From contig URBZ01000001.1 of the NCBI GenBank assembly GCA_900546225.1, forward strand, positions 62,001 through 126,000: a stretch of 64,000 nt of DNA. The letters are read 5' to 3'. The position numbers and the translations under genes were made by a program. Source of the stretch: an uncultured Rickettsiales bacterium (GTDB taxonomy: Bacteria > Pseudomonadota > Alphaproteobacteria > Rs-D84). Below the pieces are notes generated by a model that worked only from the letters and a program-made list of their open reading frames with translations, made no database searches and was not told the origin of the DNA. This document shows positions 1 to 7,345 of the stretch, in pieces; positions within the stretch are counted from its first letter, which is position 1, and every line of letters begins with the position of its first letter.

Positions 1-2133
1 GCCGGTATATGTCGCAGGATTACTGCGCGGGCTGCGCCCGATTGGCGATTGGTCAATGTCAACAACCTTGTCCACATTTTCCATACCGCGAATAATATCG
101 TGCGCGCCCATTTCAATCTTGGAATTATACAGCGCGCGCATCAACGCCGGATACAGCGTGTCCAGCAGCAATGTGGATTTACCAGAACCCGACACACCGG
201 TCAGCGCAATAAATTTACCCAACGGAAATTCTACATCAATGTTTTTCAGATTGTTTTCACGTGCCCCAACAATCGTGATTGATTTGCCGTTACCACTGCG
301 ACGCTTTTTCGGCACATCGATTTTACGTTTGCCGGTCAGGTATTGCGCCGTCAGTGAATCTTTGCATTTCATCACCTGTGCCGGTGTACCAGCGGCGACA
401 ACATTGCCACCATTTACACCCGCCCCACGACCAATATCAACCAAGTAATCTGCCGCGCGCATTGCATCTTCGTCGTGTTCAACAACAATCACCGTGTTGT
501 CTTTGTCACGCAGCATCTTTAACGTTTCCAACAGTTTGTCATTATCACTCTGGTGCAGACCGATTGACGGTTCGTCCAATACATACAACACGCCGGACAG
601 ACCACTGCCAATCTGGGACGCCAAACGAATACGCTGGGCCTCGCCCCCGGACAATGTTCCCGCCATACGCGACAGCGTCAGATACCCCAAGCCCACATTC
701 TGCAAGAATTGCAAACGTGACGTAATTTCACGCAATATAACGCGCGCAATATCGTTTTCTTTCTGGGTCAAATGATTTGGCAAATCCGTGAACCACGCCA
801 GCGAATCATCAACCGCCAAATCGCATGCGTCCATAATGTCAAACCCGTTGATTTTGACACACAATGCCTGAATATTCAGACGTTTCCCGTGACACATTGG
901 GCACGGTTTTTCCGACTGATATTTGGCCAATTCGGCTTTCATTGCCTCTGATTCCGATTCGCGCCAGCGACGTTCAATATTCGGAATTACACCCTCGTAC
1001 GGTTTTTCATACACAAAACCGTTCCAGTTGATTTTAATCGGTTCGTCCCCACTGCCGTACAGAATCAGGTTCTTTTGTTCCGCGGTCAACGTATGCCACG
1101 GCTTTGACAATGGAATCTTGTATTTCTTGTGCAACGCGTCCAACAAGTGGTCAAATTGACTGAGCATTCCACCACGTGACCACGGTGCAATCGCACCGTC
1201 CAGAATCGATTTAGATGGGTCAGGAATCACCAAATCTGGCGACATATTCAACTGAACACCCAAACCATCGCACGACGGACACGCACCCAATGGCGCATTA
1301 AAAGAAAACAGACGTGGTTCAATTTTCGGCACGGTAAAACCACTGACCGGACATGCATAATTCTGGGAATACAACGTATCTTCGTTTGTGTCCAAACGAC
1401 GCACCAAAACCGACCCAGGAACAAGGCGCAATGACCCTTCGAACGACGCGTACATACGACTGCGAAATTCGTCCACGTCACCGCTGTCGGCGTCCGCCGC
1501 CGGCATGGCCAAACGGTCAACAATCACAAATATGTCATGCTTTTTATTCTTGTCCAACGCCGGCACAGACGACAAATCATACAATTCGCCATCAACAATC
1601 GCGCGCTGGTAACCCTGCTTTATCAAGAATGTGATTTCTTTCTTGTATTCCCCCTTGCGCGCACGTACCAATGGGGCCATGATATAGATTCGCGTGCCGG
1701 CGGGAATCTTCATCGTCCAATCAACCATTTCGGCAATCGTTTGGGATTTAATTGGCAATCCCGTCACCGGTGAATGCGGCACACCCACGCGCGCCCATAA
1801 CAAACGCAAATAATCATAAATTTCCGTCACCGTACCAACGGTCGAACGCGGGTTTTTCGATGTTGTTTTCTGTTCGATGGAAATTGCGGGTGCTAACCCC
1901 TCTATCAAATCAACATCGGGCTTTTTCTGCATGTCCAAGAACTGGCGTGCATACGACGACAACGATTCAACATAACGGCGTTGCCCTTCGGCATAAATGG
2001 TATTAAACGCCAGCGACGATTTGCCGGATCCCGACACGCCAGTAAAGACCACCAATTTATTTTTTGGCAGATCCAGATTGACATTTTTAAGATTATTTTC
2101 GCGTGCACCGCGAATTTTAATTATTCCACTCAT
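1..2133 (-). CDS. uvrA: Excinuclease ABC subunit A, 5' part (runs off the window)
   Basis: UvrA is the damage-recognition ATPase of nucleotide excision repair; it dimerises and loads UvrB. The first 711 codons are present, and the C-terminal quarter lies before base 1. Visible in order: the first Walker A, GVSGSGKS (residues 32-39); the zinc region with CPVS and later CPSCDGLG; a second pair CPMC; the ABC signature LSGGEAQRIRLASQ (near residue 490) followed by DEPSIGLH; and the second Walker A, GVSGSGKST (near residue 645). The first zinc pair reads CPVS rather than CPxC. The start at 2133 has no Shine-Dalgarno. Instead a TTGAAA/TATATT promoter ends 7 nt before the ATG, so a leaderless mRNA is likely. 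Identity is certain. Confidence 0.98.
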   Translation of the reverse strand, partial: MSGIIKIRGARENNLKNVNLDLPKNKLVVFTGVSGSGKSSLAFNTIYAEGQRRYVESLSSYARQFLDMQKKPDVDLIEGLAPAISIEQKTTSKNPRSTVGTVTEIYDYLRLLWARVGVPHSPVTGLPIKSQTIAEMVDWTMKIPAGTRIYIMAPLVRARKGEYKKEITFLIKQGYQRAIVDGELYDLSSVPALDKNKKHDIFVIVDRLAMPAADADSGDVDEFRSRMYASFEGSLRLVPGSVLVRRLDTNEDTLYSQNYACPVSGFTVPKIEPRLFSFNAPLGACPSCDGLGVQLNMSPDLVIPDPSKSILDGAIAPWSRGGMLSQFDHLLDALHKKYKIPLSKPWHTLTAEQKNLILYGSGDEPIKINWNGFVYEKPYEGVIPNIERRWRESESEAMKAELAKYQSEKPCPMCHGKRLNIQALCVKINGFDIMDACDLAVDDSLAWFTDLPNHLTQKENDIARVILREITSRLQFLQNVGLGYLTLSRMAGTLSGGEAQRIRLASQIGSGLSGVLYVLDEPSIGLHQSDNDKLLETLKMLRDKDNTVIVVEHDEDAMRAADYLVDIGRGAGVNGGNVVAAGTPAQVMKCKDSLTAQYLTGKRKIDVPKKRRSGNGKSITIVGARENNLKNIDVEFPLGKFIALTGVSGSGKSTLLLDTLYPALMRALYNSKIEMGAHDIIRGMENVDKVVDIDQSPIGRSPRSNPATYTG

Positions 2134-2140
2134 GATGTTA

Positions 2141-2168
2141 AATATAGAAAAAATATCGCGTTTTTCAA
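2141..2168 (-). promoter_or_regulatory. Promoter of uvrA (leaderless)
   Basis: On the minus strand TTGAAA (2163-2168) and TATATT (2141-2146) are separated by 16 bp. The -10 ends 7 nt before the uvrA ATG, so transcription should begin at or one base before the start codon. Confidence 0.65.
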
Positions 2169-2174
2169 TACAAA

Positions 2175-2194
2175 GGGCGAAATTTCTTTCGCCC
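2175..2194 (-). terminator. Hairpin after the rodZ-like gene
   Basis: An 8-bp stem GGGCGAAA/TTTCGCCC with a 4-base loop lies between the rodZ-like stop and uvrA. The T tract on the minus strand is short, so termination may be weak. Confidence 0.4.
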
Positions 2195-2219
2195 CTGAAT
2201 TTGTTCTTAAACTTGGTTG

Positions 2220-3110
2220 TTATTCTGCTGTTGCCATCAATTTTTCAGGACTCAGAATAATTCCACTTTTACGGGCGTGATTTGCACCAACCTTTGGTGC
2301 TAACTTGCCATTTACCCAAATATCAATTCCACCGGCATTACCGAATGTCGCGGTGTATTTGCCACCCGCAGGCACATAATAAACGTCCCCAGGCAACAAA
2401 ACGCGGCTCAGTTCCGTGCGTCCACGGGCATCTTTGACCTCTACCCATGCGCCGGTTTCATTGGCATCGCGATTCGCCTGCAAAATAACATTTGCCTTGG
2501 CGCGATTATCTGTGCCAAAGCGTTCGCGTACCGCGACGTTGTATGCTGGTTCTGTGCTGACCGCGACAACCGGATTGTCCACCACAGACGTGTCCGCCGG
2601 CGCATCTTCGTCTGACGCACCCGACGCCAAAACGACCACCAGCACGACCATCAAAATCAGTGCAATCGTGCCCGCCGCGAACCATTTCCAGTGCGCACGC
2701 ACATACGCCCACGCGGCCGCAAACATTTCACGCACCAACGCACCCGCATTGTGATGCACATTTGATTCACACGCCGCCACAGACGCGTCATTTTTATCTT
2801 CTTTCTCAGAATGAATCTGGCATTCGTTCGACAGACCCATTTCGTGTTTTAACTTGTTCACAATTTCGTCCGGATTCAAACCCAATTCCATCGCATAATT
2901 ACGCGCAAACCCCAAAATATAAACAGGTTCTGGAATCACGCTATAATTGCCATCTTCCAATGCCTGCAAAAATTCTTCGCGAATGCACAACTGTTTGGAA
3001 ATAGTCGGAATTTCACGTTTACGACGACCGGTTGTGCGCGCATTGCGCAAAATTTCACCAACCGTCAATTCAACCTGAACATCTGTGTTATTTTCATTCA
3101 TGTCTGTCAT
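2220..3110 (-). CDS. rodZ: RodZ-like helix-turn-helix membrane protein
   Basis: The 296-residue protein has the RodZ layout: a cytoplasmic Xre-type helix-turn-helix (about residues 15-85), an acidic linker, one transmembrane helix (about 143-164) and a periplasmic DUF4115-type beta domain (about 215-290). RodZ links MreB filaments to the elongation machinery and sets cell width. The start at 3110 has AAGGG about 12 nt upstream; an in-frame ATG at 3101 is an alternative. The gene lies upstream of uvrA on the same strand, separated by a hairpin. mreB is not in the window, so the shape role rests on family membership alone. Confidence 0.8.
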   Translation of the reverse strand: MTDMNENNTDVQVELTVGEILRNARTTGRRKREIPTISKQLCIREEFLQALEDGNYSVIPEPVYILGFARNYAMELGLNPDEIVNKLKHEMGLSNECQIHSEKEDKNDASVAACESNVHHNAGALVREMFAAAWAYVRAHWKWFAAGTIALILMVVLVVVLASGASDEDAPADTSVVDNPVVAVSTEPAYNVAVRERFGTDNRAKANVILQANRDANETGAWVEVKDARGRTELSRVLLPGDVYYVPAGGKYTATFGNAGGIDIWVNGKLAPKVGANHARKSGIILSPEKLMATAE

Positions 3111-3145
3111 TTCTGTCTTTTCCCTTGTTACACCCTATCATAAAC

Positions 3146-4069
3146 CTATATTTCGGCAACGCAACCCCAAAATTCGCGAATGGCGTCACGCAACGCGTCC
3201 GCATCCGTTATCTGGTTCACACGAATACGAAATTCAGACGAATTTGGCCGCCCCGCAGAATACCACGCCGCATGCTTGCGAAACATCGGCACGGCCACCG
3301 ACGGCCCGTAATATTCAATCGCGTATTGCAGGTGACGCAGCACCACATCGCCAACATTTTCCGGTGCGCATTCACGCCCCGCAATTTGCCCCAGAACCCA
3401 TGGCCGCCCCAGCATTGCACGCCCAATCATCACACCGGCATAGCCCAAATTTTCCATCGCTGCGGCGTCCTGTGCGGTTGCAATATCACCATTTGCGATA
3501 ATTGGAATCGGCATATCAGCCACATCAGGGTGCACCGCGGGGCCGACATACAACTGGGCACGTGTACGCCCATGCAACGTCGCAAATTTAACACCACAAT
3601 CCGCCGCAATCCGCACCAAATCCGCCCAATCACGATTCTGATCGTCCCAGCCCAGTCGCGTTTTCACAGACACAGGAATTTCCACCGCGCGCACCACCGC
3701 CGACATAATCCGTCCCGCCAACGCATGGTCACGCATCAGGAACGCGCCCGCCCCCGCACGTGTTGCAACCTTTGGCACGGGACAACCCATATTGATATCA
3801 ATCCACCGCGCCCCCGCATCTTGCAATATTCGCGCCGCGTCCGCCATCAGTGCCACGTCCGCGCCAAAAATCTGTGCGCCGACCGCCCCTTCGTCGTCAT
3901 ATCTGTCGAAATTACGTGGACAATTTTTATGTGCCGCCACCAACGAATGGCACGAAATCATTTCCGTCACCAATGGTGCATTTGGTGCAAACGCACGCAA
4001 AACCCGCCGAAACGGTTTGTCGGTAATTCCCGCCAATGGTGCAGCAAAAATTTGATTATCACTAAACAT
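3146..4069 (-). CDS. dusB: tRNA-dihydrouridine synthase (DusB type)
   Basis: This FMN enzyme reduces uridines in the tRNA D-loop. The 307-residue protein carries the N-terminal APLAGITDKPFR motif, the catalytic loop DINMGCP (Cys96), the flavin/phosphate-binding stretch PIIANGDI and the motif GVMIGRAMLGRPW. Length and motif order fit DusB. Its start faces ftsB head-to-head with only 19 bp between the two ATGs, and no Shine-Dalgarno is visible. A TTATAT element just upstream could give a near-leaderless transcript. Assignment to DusB rather than another Dus clade is by overall resemblance. Confidence 0.93.
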   Translation of the reverse strand: MFSDNQIFAAPLAGITDKPFRRVLRAFAPNAPLVTEMISCHSLVAAHKNCPRNFDRYDDEGAVGAQIFGADVALMADAARILQDAGARWIDINMGCPVPKVATRAGAGAFLMRDHALAGRIMSAVVRAVEIPVSVKTRLGWDDQNRDWADLVRIAADCGVKFATLHGRTRAQLYVGPAVHPDVADMPIPIIANGDIATAQDAAAMENLGYAGVMIGRAMLGRPWVLGQIAGRECAPENVGDVVLRHLQYAIEYYGPSVAVPMFRKHAAWYSAGRPNSSEFRIRVNQITDADALRDAIREFWGCVAEI

Positions 4070-4081
4070 TTATGATATAAT
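4052..4081 (+). promoter_or_regulatory. Promoter of ftsB (leaderless)
   Basis: TTGATT (4052-4057) and TATAAT (4076-4081) are spaced by 18 bp. The -10 ends 7 nt before the ATG at 4089 and overlaps the alternative ATG at 4080, which rules that earlier start out for this transcript. Confidence 0.6.
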
Positions 4082-4088
4082 GCCATCT

Positions 4089-4415
4089 ATGAGGGAAAAA
4101 ATCAAAAATTTCTTTGGATTCATCGGGCGCGCTTGGGCGGCCGGTTGGCGGGGCAAGGTTGGCATTCTGATGCTGGCATTTGCGCTGTTTATGTTTGTGC
4201 GTATATTCTGGGGCACGGTCAATGTCCAGCGGTTTATCGTCAACATATGGCGTCTGAATACAGAGGAAACGCAACTGATGGCGGAACAGGAAAAATTAAA
4301 CACCCTGAACCGACACATCGACTTACTGCAACATTACAGTTCTGATTATGTCGAAGAATTGGGGTTAAAATATTTGAATGTTGGCGACCCTAAATTCAAA
4401 ATTTTGAAAATATAA
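4089..4415 (+). CDS. ftsB: Septum formation initiator FtsB/DivIC
   Basis: FtsB is a single-pass division protein that forms the FtsQLB complex and signals septal peptidoglycan synthesis. The 108-residue product has one transmembrane helix (about residues 22-42) followed by a short coiled coil of about 45 residues and the conserved C-terminal segment containing EELGLKYLNVGDP. The ATG at 4089 is chosen because the earlier in-frame ATG at 4080 overlaps the -10 box. In many alphaproteobacteria ftsB sits next to eno and the pyruvate dehydrogenase genes; here it is alone, facing dusB. Confidence 0.88.
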   Translation: MREKIKNFFGFIGRAWAAGWRGKVGILMLAFALFMFVRIFWGTVNVQRFIVNIWRLNTEETQLMAEQEKLNTLNRHIDLLQHYSSDYVEELGLKYLNVGDPKFKILKI

Positions 4416-4441
4416 AAAATCCCACTGGTGTGGGATTTTTT
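4414..4441 (+). terminator. Bidirectional terminator between ftsB and tspO
   Basis: A 7-bp stem ATCCCAC/GTGGGAT is flanked by A6 on the left and T6 on the right, so it can end both convergent transcripts. Confidence 0.88.
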
Positions 4442-4444
4442 ATA

Positions 4445-4918
4445 TCAGTTTAACCAAACAATCGCTATATTCAAATATGCTGCAAAACTTAGCCACAGGA
4501 TATACGGCCAAACCAGATACGACGCCCACTTGGAAAACGGACGAAACGCACGCATCATCATAATCGCCACGAATATCAGTGCAATCAGCACAACCAACGC
4601 CCAACCCATCATATGCGCGCCAAAGAACGCGTATGACCACAACGCATTCAACACCATCTGGGCCAAGAATAACAGATACGCCCGCCCCTTGGACAAACGC
4701 GTTTTTTCATTTCGTATGACCAAGAATAACGCAATCCCCAACAGCGCATACAAAATCGCCCACGCCAATGCAAACACCCAACCGTCAGGCGTCACAATGG
4801 ATTTATTCAACATATTATACCACGCGTCAGACGCCCCATTCGGCGAATACATACTGCCAATCGCACCTGGGATAAACGAAACAATCATTGCAAAGACAAA
4901 TTGAAAAACGCGTCGCAT
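4445..4918 (-). CDS. tspO: TspO/MBR family membrane protein
   Basis: The 157-residue protein has five predicted membrane helices. Family motifs are visible: WYNMLNKSIVTPDGWVF near the N-terminus, AWAILYALLGIAL in helix 2 and NALWSYAFFG in helix 3. TspO proteins bind porphyrins and cholesterol-like ligands; in alphaproteobacteria they modulate tetrapyrrole-linked responses. The start at 4918 is chosen because AAAGGAG lies 8 nt upstream; an earlier in-frame start would add 23 residues without a better site. It is convergent with ftsB and shares its terminator. Confidence 0.9.
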   Translation of the reverse strand: MRRVFQFVFAMIVSFIPGAIGSMYSPNGASDAWYNMLNKSIVTPDGWVFALAWAILYALLGIALFLVIRNEKTRLSKGRAYLLFLAQMVLNALWSYAFFGAHMMGWALVVLIALIFVAIMMMRAFRPFSKWASYLVWPYILWLSFAAYLNIAIVWLN

Positions 4919-4990
4919 GTGGGCTCTCCTTTGAACTCTGTACACGTACATTATACGCGCACACCACATCGGTCGCCACAGGAACAAATT

Positions 4991-5920
4991 CTATTTCCGC
5001 ACCATACGCGCATGAATCTTCATAAACAGGCGCACCAATGGTTTCGTAATTTCTGGCAAATGATAGAAATGCATCAACACCAATCCAACATTGCGCGCCA
5101 CGACGTTCGCGCCGATTGGACTGAACGCGTCGCCAACATACCAACGCTTGGCCCACAAAAATTCCACCAACGCCAATTCGCGAATATGCTTGCGCGATAC
5201 GCGCACACCCGTCTGCCGTTGATACTCGCGTAAAAATTCGCGATACAGCCGCCCATTACGCGACAATGAAAACAGAACCAAATCGCGCCCACGTTCATAG
5301 ATACCGCAATTACAGAAATCAAACACACCCTTTAACCGACCATCGGGATACACAACGGAATTTGCCCCCTTTAATCCCATATGTACCAACACCATATCGG
5401 ACTTATCAATCGGCGCATTTACAACGCGATTGTACATTTCACGAAAACGACGTAATTGACGTGCGGTCATAAAGGGTTTCAAATACGGCACAACCAAATC
5501 AAAATCAATGTATGGCACGCCATCACGCACCGCGGGCACGGCACGCACCAACGCGTCCGTATCAATCGAATGCAACTGTGCCAAAAATTGCGCCGCCGAC
5601 CGCGCTAGGTTGCGCTGGCGCGCGGGTGAAAACTGAAACTTGTGCCACGACCAACGTTCACCCATCAACATTTCATGCACGGCATATTGAAATCCATCGC
5701 GATAAACAATTTGAATATCAGGCACTTGAACATCAACGTACGGTTGAACAAAGTGGCAGATATCTGCGTCCTTGGCATAAATAGAAATATTTTTACTGGT
5801 AAAACGAAATACGCGCGTACCAACACGAAACGCATCAGAATCACTGCCCTGCCCCAAATATTTAATTTTTTCGTTCGGGTAATTTTTCTCCAAGAAAGCA
5901 ACAATATCTTGCTGTGCCAT
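4991..5920 (-). CDS. Aminoglycoside phosphotransferase-fold protein, catalytic Asp missing
   Basis: The 309-residue protein matches the APH/choline-kinase fold. The glycine-rich N-lobe contains YLGQGSDSDAF (residues 21-31). The catalytic loop, normally HxDxxxxN, reads HMGLKGAN (180-187), with Gly in place of the catalytic Asp. The metal-binding DFG-like motif is DFCNCGIYERGRDL (Asp201 onward). The start at 5920 has GGGGA 5 nt upstream; an in-frame ATG at 5932 lacks a site. The substrate is unknown. With the base Asp absent it may be a pseudokinase, or use another residue. A second member with an intact motif lies at 35612-36532. Confidence 0.8.
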   Translation of the reverse strand: MAQQDIVAFLEKNYPNEKIKYLGQGSDSDAFRVGTRVFRFTSKNISIYAKDADICHFVQPYVDVQVPDIQIVYRDGFQYAVHEMLMGERWSWHKFQFSPARQRNLARSAAQFLAQLHSIDTDALVRAVPAVRDGVPYIDFDLVVPYLKPFMTARQLRRFREMYNRVVNAPIDKSDMVLVHMGLKGANSVVYPDGRLKGVFDFCNCGIYERGRDLVLFSLSRNGRLYREFLREYQRQTGVRVSRKHIRELALVEFLWAKRWYVGDAFSPIGANVVARNVGLVLMHFYHLPEITKPLVRLFMKIHARMVRK

Positions 5921-5940
5921 TTTCGTCCCCATTATAAAAA

Positions 5941-6307
5941 AATTTGCGCAACGCCGGCGCATTTATCTTGGCGCAATGCAACAATGCATTCGGGTCGCTC
6001 GGTGTTGACACACCTGCGCGGCATTCCTGACGGCTCGCCTGCGCAAATAATGCTTGGCTTGCCTACTCATTGTCAGAACCGCTCCCCGTCGCAGGTTCGA
6101 ATCTAAGTTCCCTGCAACGTGCAAATCCTGTGACTGCGCATTTAATCTTGGCGCGCCCTGCAGGATTGTCTGACGCCGCCCTTGCAAAATCGCCTGTCGG
6201 CGACCGGCGCGTTTCCGCCTTTTTGCTGCGGGTCGAACTGCTCCCCGTCGCAGGTTCGAATCTAAGTTCCCCGCAACGTGCAATTCATGTGACTGCGCAT
6301 TTAATCT
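5941..6307. repeat. tRNA-Arg 3'-end fragments in direct repeats
   Basis: Two 87-bp near-identical direct repeats (6081-6167 and 6240-6326, period 159 bp) each hold a T-arm-like GCAGGTTCGAATC on the plus strand and a copy of the CCA-bearing 3' end of the adjacent tRNA-Arg on the minus strand. The second copy runs into the real tRNA. A more decayed third copy of the segment around CATTTATCTTGGCGC is at 5958-5975. No protein gene is credible here; the open frame on the minus strand is made of the repeats. This resembles repeated duplication of an attachment-site-like tRNA end. Confidence 0.75.
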
Positions 6308-6384
6308 TGGCGCGCCCTGCAGGATTCGAACCTGCGACCTGCGGATTAGAAATCCGATGCTCTATCCAGCTGGGCTAAGGGCGC
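6308..6384 (-). tRNA. tRNA-Arg(TCT)
   Basis: The 77-nt gene on the minus strand folds into a full cloverleaf. The acceptor GCGCCCT pairs with AGGGCGC, the anticodon loop ATTTCTAA gives TCT (reads AGA/AGG), the T-arm carries GGTTCGAATCC, and CCA is encoded (6308-6310). Confidence 0.96.
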
Positions 6385-6393
6385 ACAGCCCCT

Positions 6394-6422
6394 ATTCTAT
6401 ACTATCTTTCGGCAAATTTCAA
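6394..6422 (-). promoter_or_regulatory. Promoter of tRNA-Arg
   Basis: On the minus strand TTGAAA (6417-6422) and TAGAAT (6394-6399) are 17 bp apart; the predicted start is a few bases before the mature 5' end at 6384. Confidence 0.65.
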
Positions 6423-6448
6423 GTTTTGCATATCTGATAAATATTACT

Positions 6449-6476
6449 TTGAAAAACACCCTTTGAATGATACAAT
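6449..6476 (+). promoter_or_regulatory. Promoter of structured leader RNA copy 1
   Basis: TTGAAA (6449-6454) and TACAAT (6471-6476) are 16 bp apart. Seven bases after the -10 the conserved RNA starts with GACATGGC; copy 2 has the same 7-base gap between its -10 and GACAAGGC. Confidence 0.7.
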
Positions 6477-6483
6477 ACCCATT

Positions 6484-6653
6484 GACATGGCGATGCCGTG
6501 TTGGGGCGTAAGAACCTCTGAATCTGGTGTCTGTGGTGGACATAAAACACCTCCAACCGATGGTTGGAGGGTGGTGATATATTAAAATAAACCCGCTATA
6601 CCAGATTATAGTTCTTAACCTCCAACCACCTGCATTGCTCAGGTGGATTTTTT
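6484..6653 (+). ncRNA. Structured leader RNA, copy 1 (attenuator-like)
   Basis: About 170 nt, matched by a second copy at 22439-22620 on the other strand. Visible structure: a 5' hairpin ACATGGC/GCCGTGT (6485-6502); a long-range helix GTAAGAAC (6508-6515) with GTTCTTA (6611-6617), continued by AATCTGGT (6521-6528) with ACCAGATT (6600-6607); an internal hairpin CCTCCAACC (6550-6558)/GGTTGGAGG (6562-6570); and a terminator stem CCACCTG/CAGGTGG (6626-6646) followed by ATTTTTT. A second exact CCTCCAACC (6619-6627) abuts the terminator and could capture GGTTGGAGG. The T tract ends 7 nt before the Shine-Dalgarno of the next gene, leaving no room for another promoter, so a cis-acting switch over the following operon is inferred. 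The family is not recognised. Confidence 0.75.
6626..6653 (+). terminator. Intrinsic terminator ending leader RNA copy 1
   Basis: A perfect 7-bp stem CCACCTG/CAGGTGG with a 7-base loop is followed by a six-T run. It lies between the leader and the start of the membrane-protein operon. Confidence 0.85.
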
Positions 6654-6669
6654 ATACAAAGGAGATGAA

Positions 6670-6852
6670 ATGAACGCGCCAAAAATAAGCAAGGCAAATA
6701 TTGCATATGTTACCAGTGTAATTGCCTTATGCTTTTCAACCAGCATATGGAGTTTGAATAACTGTTGTGTGCAAGTTTTATTTTATTTTGCTGTAATCAT
6801 ATTTGGACTCATTGTCGCAAAAAATTCCGAAAAGAAAACGACACAAATATAA
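6670..6852 (+). CDS. Small two-helix membrane protein
   Basis: A 60-residue product with two predicted membrane helices (about residues 10-28 and 33-51) and a short basic tail. The ATG at 6670 has AAAGGAG 5 nt upstream; a GTG further up lies inside the terminator and is rejected. It is the first gene of the AT-rich operon behind leader RNA copy 1. No family recognised. Confidence 0.65.
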   Translation: MNAPKISKANIAYVTSVIALCFSTSIWSLNNCCVQVLFYFAVIIFGLIVAKNSEKKTTQI

Positions 6853-6916
6853 CTCGCTACACCGTAAAAGATGGAGTTACAGCAATAATTTTTGGATCTA
6901 TTATAGGAAAATCGTT

Positions 6917-7345
6917 ATGAAAGAAAATACTTTTACTGTTTTTTTATTGCTAATCCTATGGTTCGGAATGGCATTTTGTGCTACGCGTATTGCAGTAGAA
7001 ATATATAGAGGACTAAAATACGTATTATTTCCGAAATTAAAGCGCCTCTGGATTAAAACAAAACCTTTTTGGCAACTGATATTACGACTAATATTACCAC
7101 GAAATGCAGGCACACGCCGACTGTGCTTTTTTATTGGGATATTATTGTCTGCCATTACAATGATAAAATTTCGCCGCTATACAGGATTCGGTCAAATAAT
7201 ATGCGGTGCAAGTTTGAAATCTTGTTATCTATTTGGTACACCAACCTGGGGTATAGCCAGCACGGCTTTTTGTGTTCCATTTGTAATCGCAAAAATTATT
7301 GACTTCATCATCCAAGGTTACAATCAAACAAAGGACAAAAAATGA
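6917..7345 (+). CDS. Membrane protein of unknown function
   Basis: A 142-residue, strongly basic protein with an N-terminal membrane helix (about residues 5-25), a Lys/Arg/Trp-rich stretch, and two further hydrophobic segments (about 68-82 and 112-132). The start at 6917 has AGGAAA about 8 nt upstream. It overlaps the next gene by 4 bp (ATGA), so the two are translationally coupled. Base composition is visibly more AT-rich than in genes outside 6.4-9.1 kb, suggesting acquired DNA. No family recognised. Confidence 0.6.
   Translation: MKENTFTVFLLLILWFGMAFCATRIAVEIYRGLKYVLFPKLKRLWIKTKPFWQLILRLILPRNAGTRRLCFFIGILLSAITMIKFRRYTGFGQIICGASLKSCYLFGTPTWGIASTAFCVPFVIAKIIDFIIQGYNQTKDKK

Noticed and set aside
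3032..4075. Open frame of 347 codons on the plus strand
   Set aside because: It is the antisense of dusB; the composition and absence of motifs mark it as a shadow of the real gene.
5963..6283. Minus-strand frame of 106 codons with a repeated segment
   Set aside because: The repeat comes from the duplicated tRNA fragments; no ribosome site and no recognisable protein.
6484..6653. Leader RNA as 6S RNA or tmRNA
   Set aside because: Two copies each run directly into a coding gene, and the tRNA-like ends, tag frame and typical 6S bubble sequence were not recognised.
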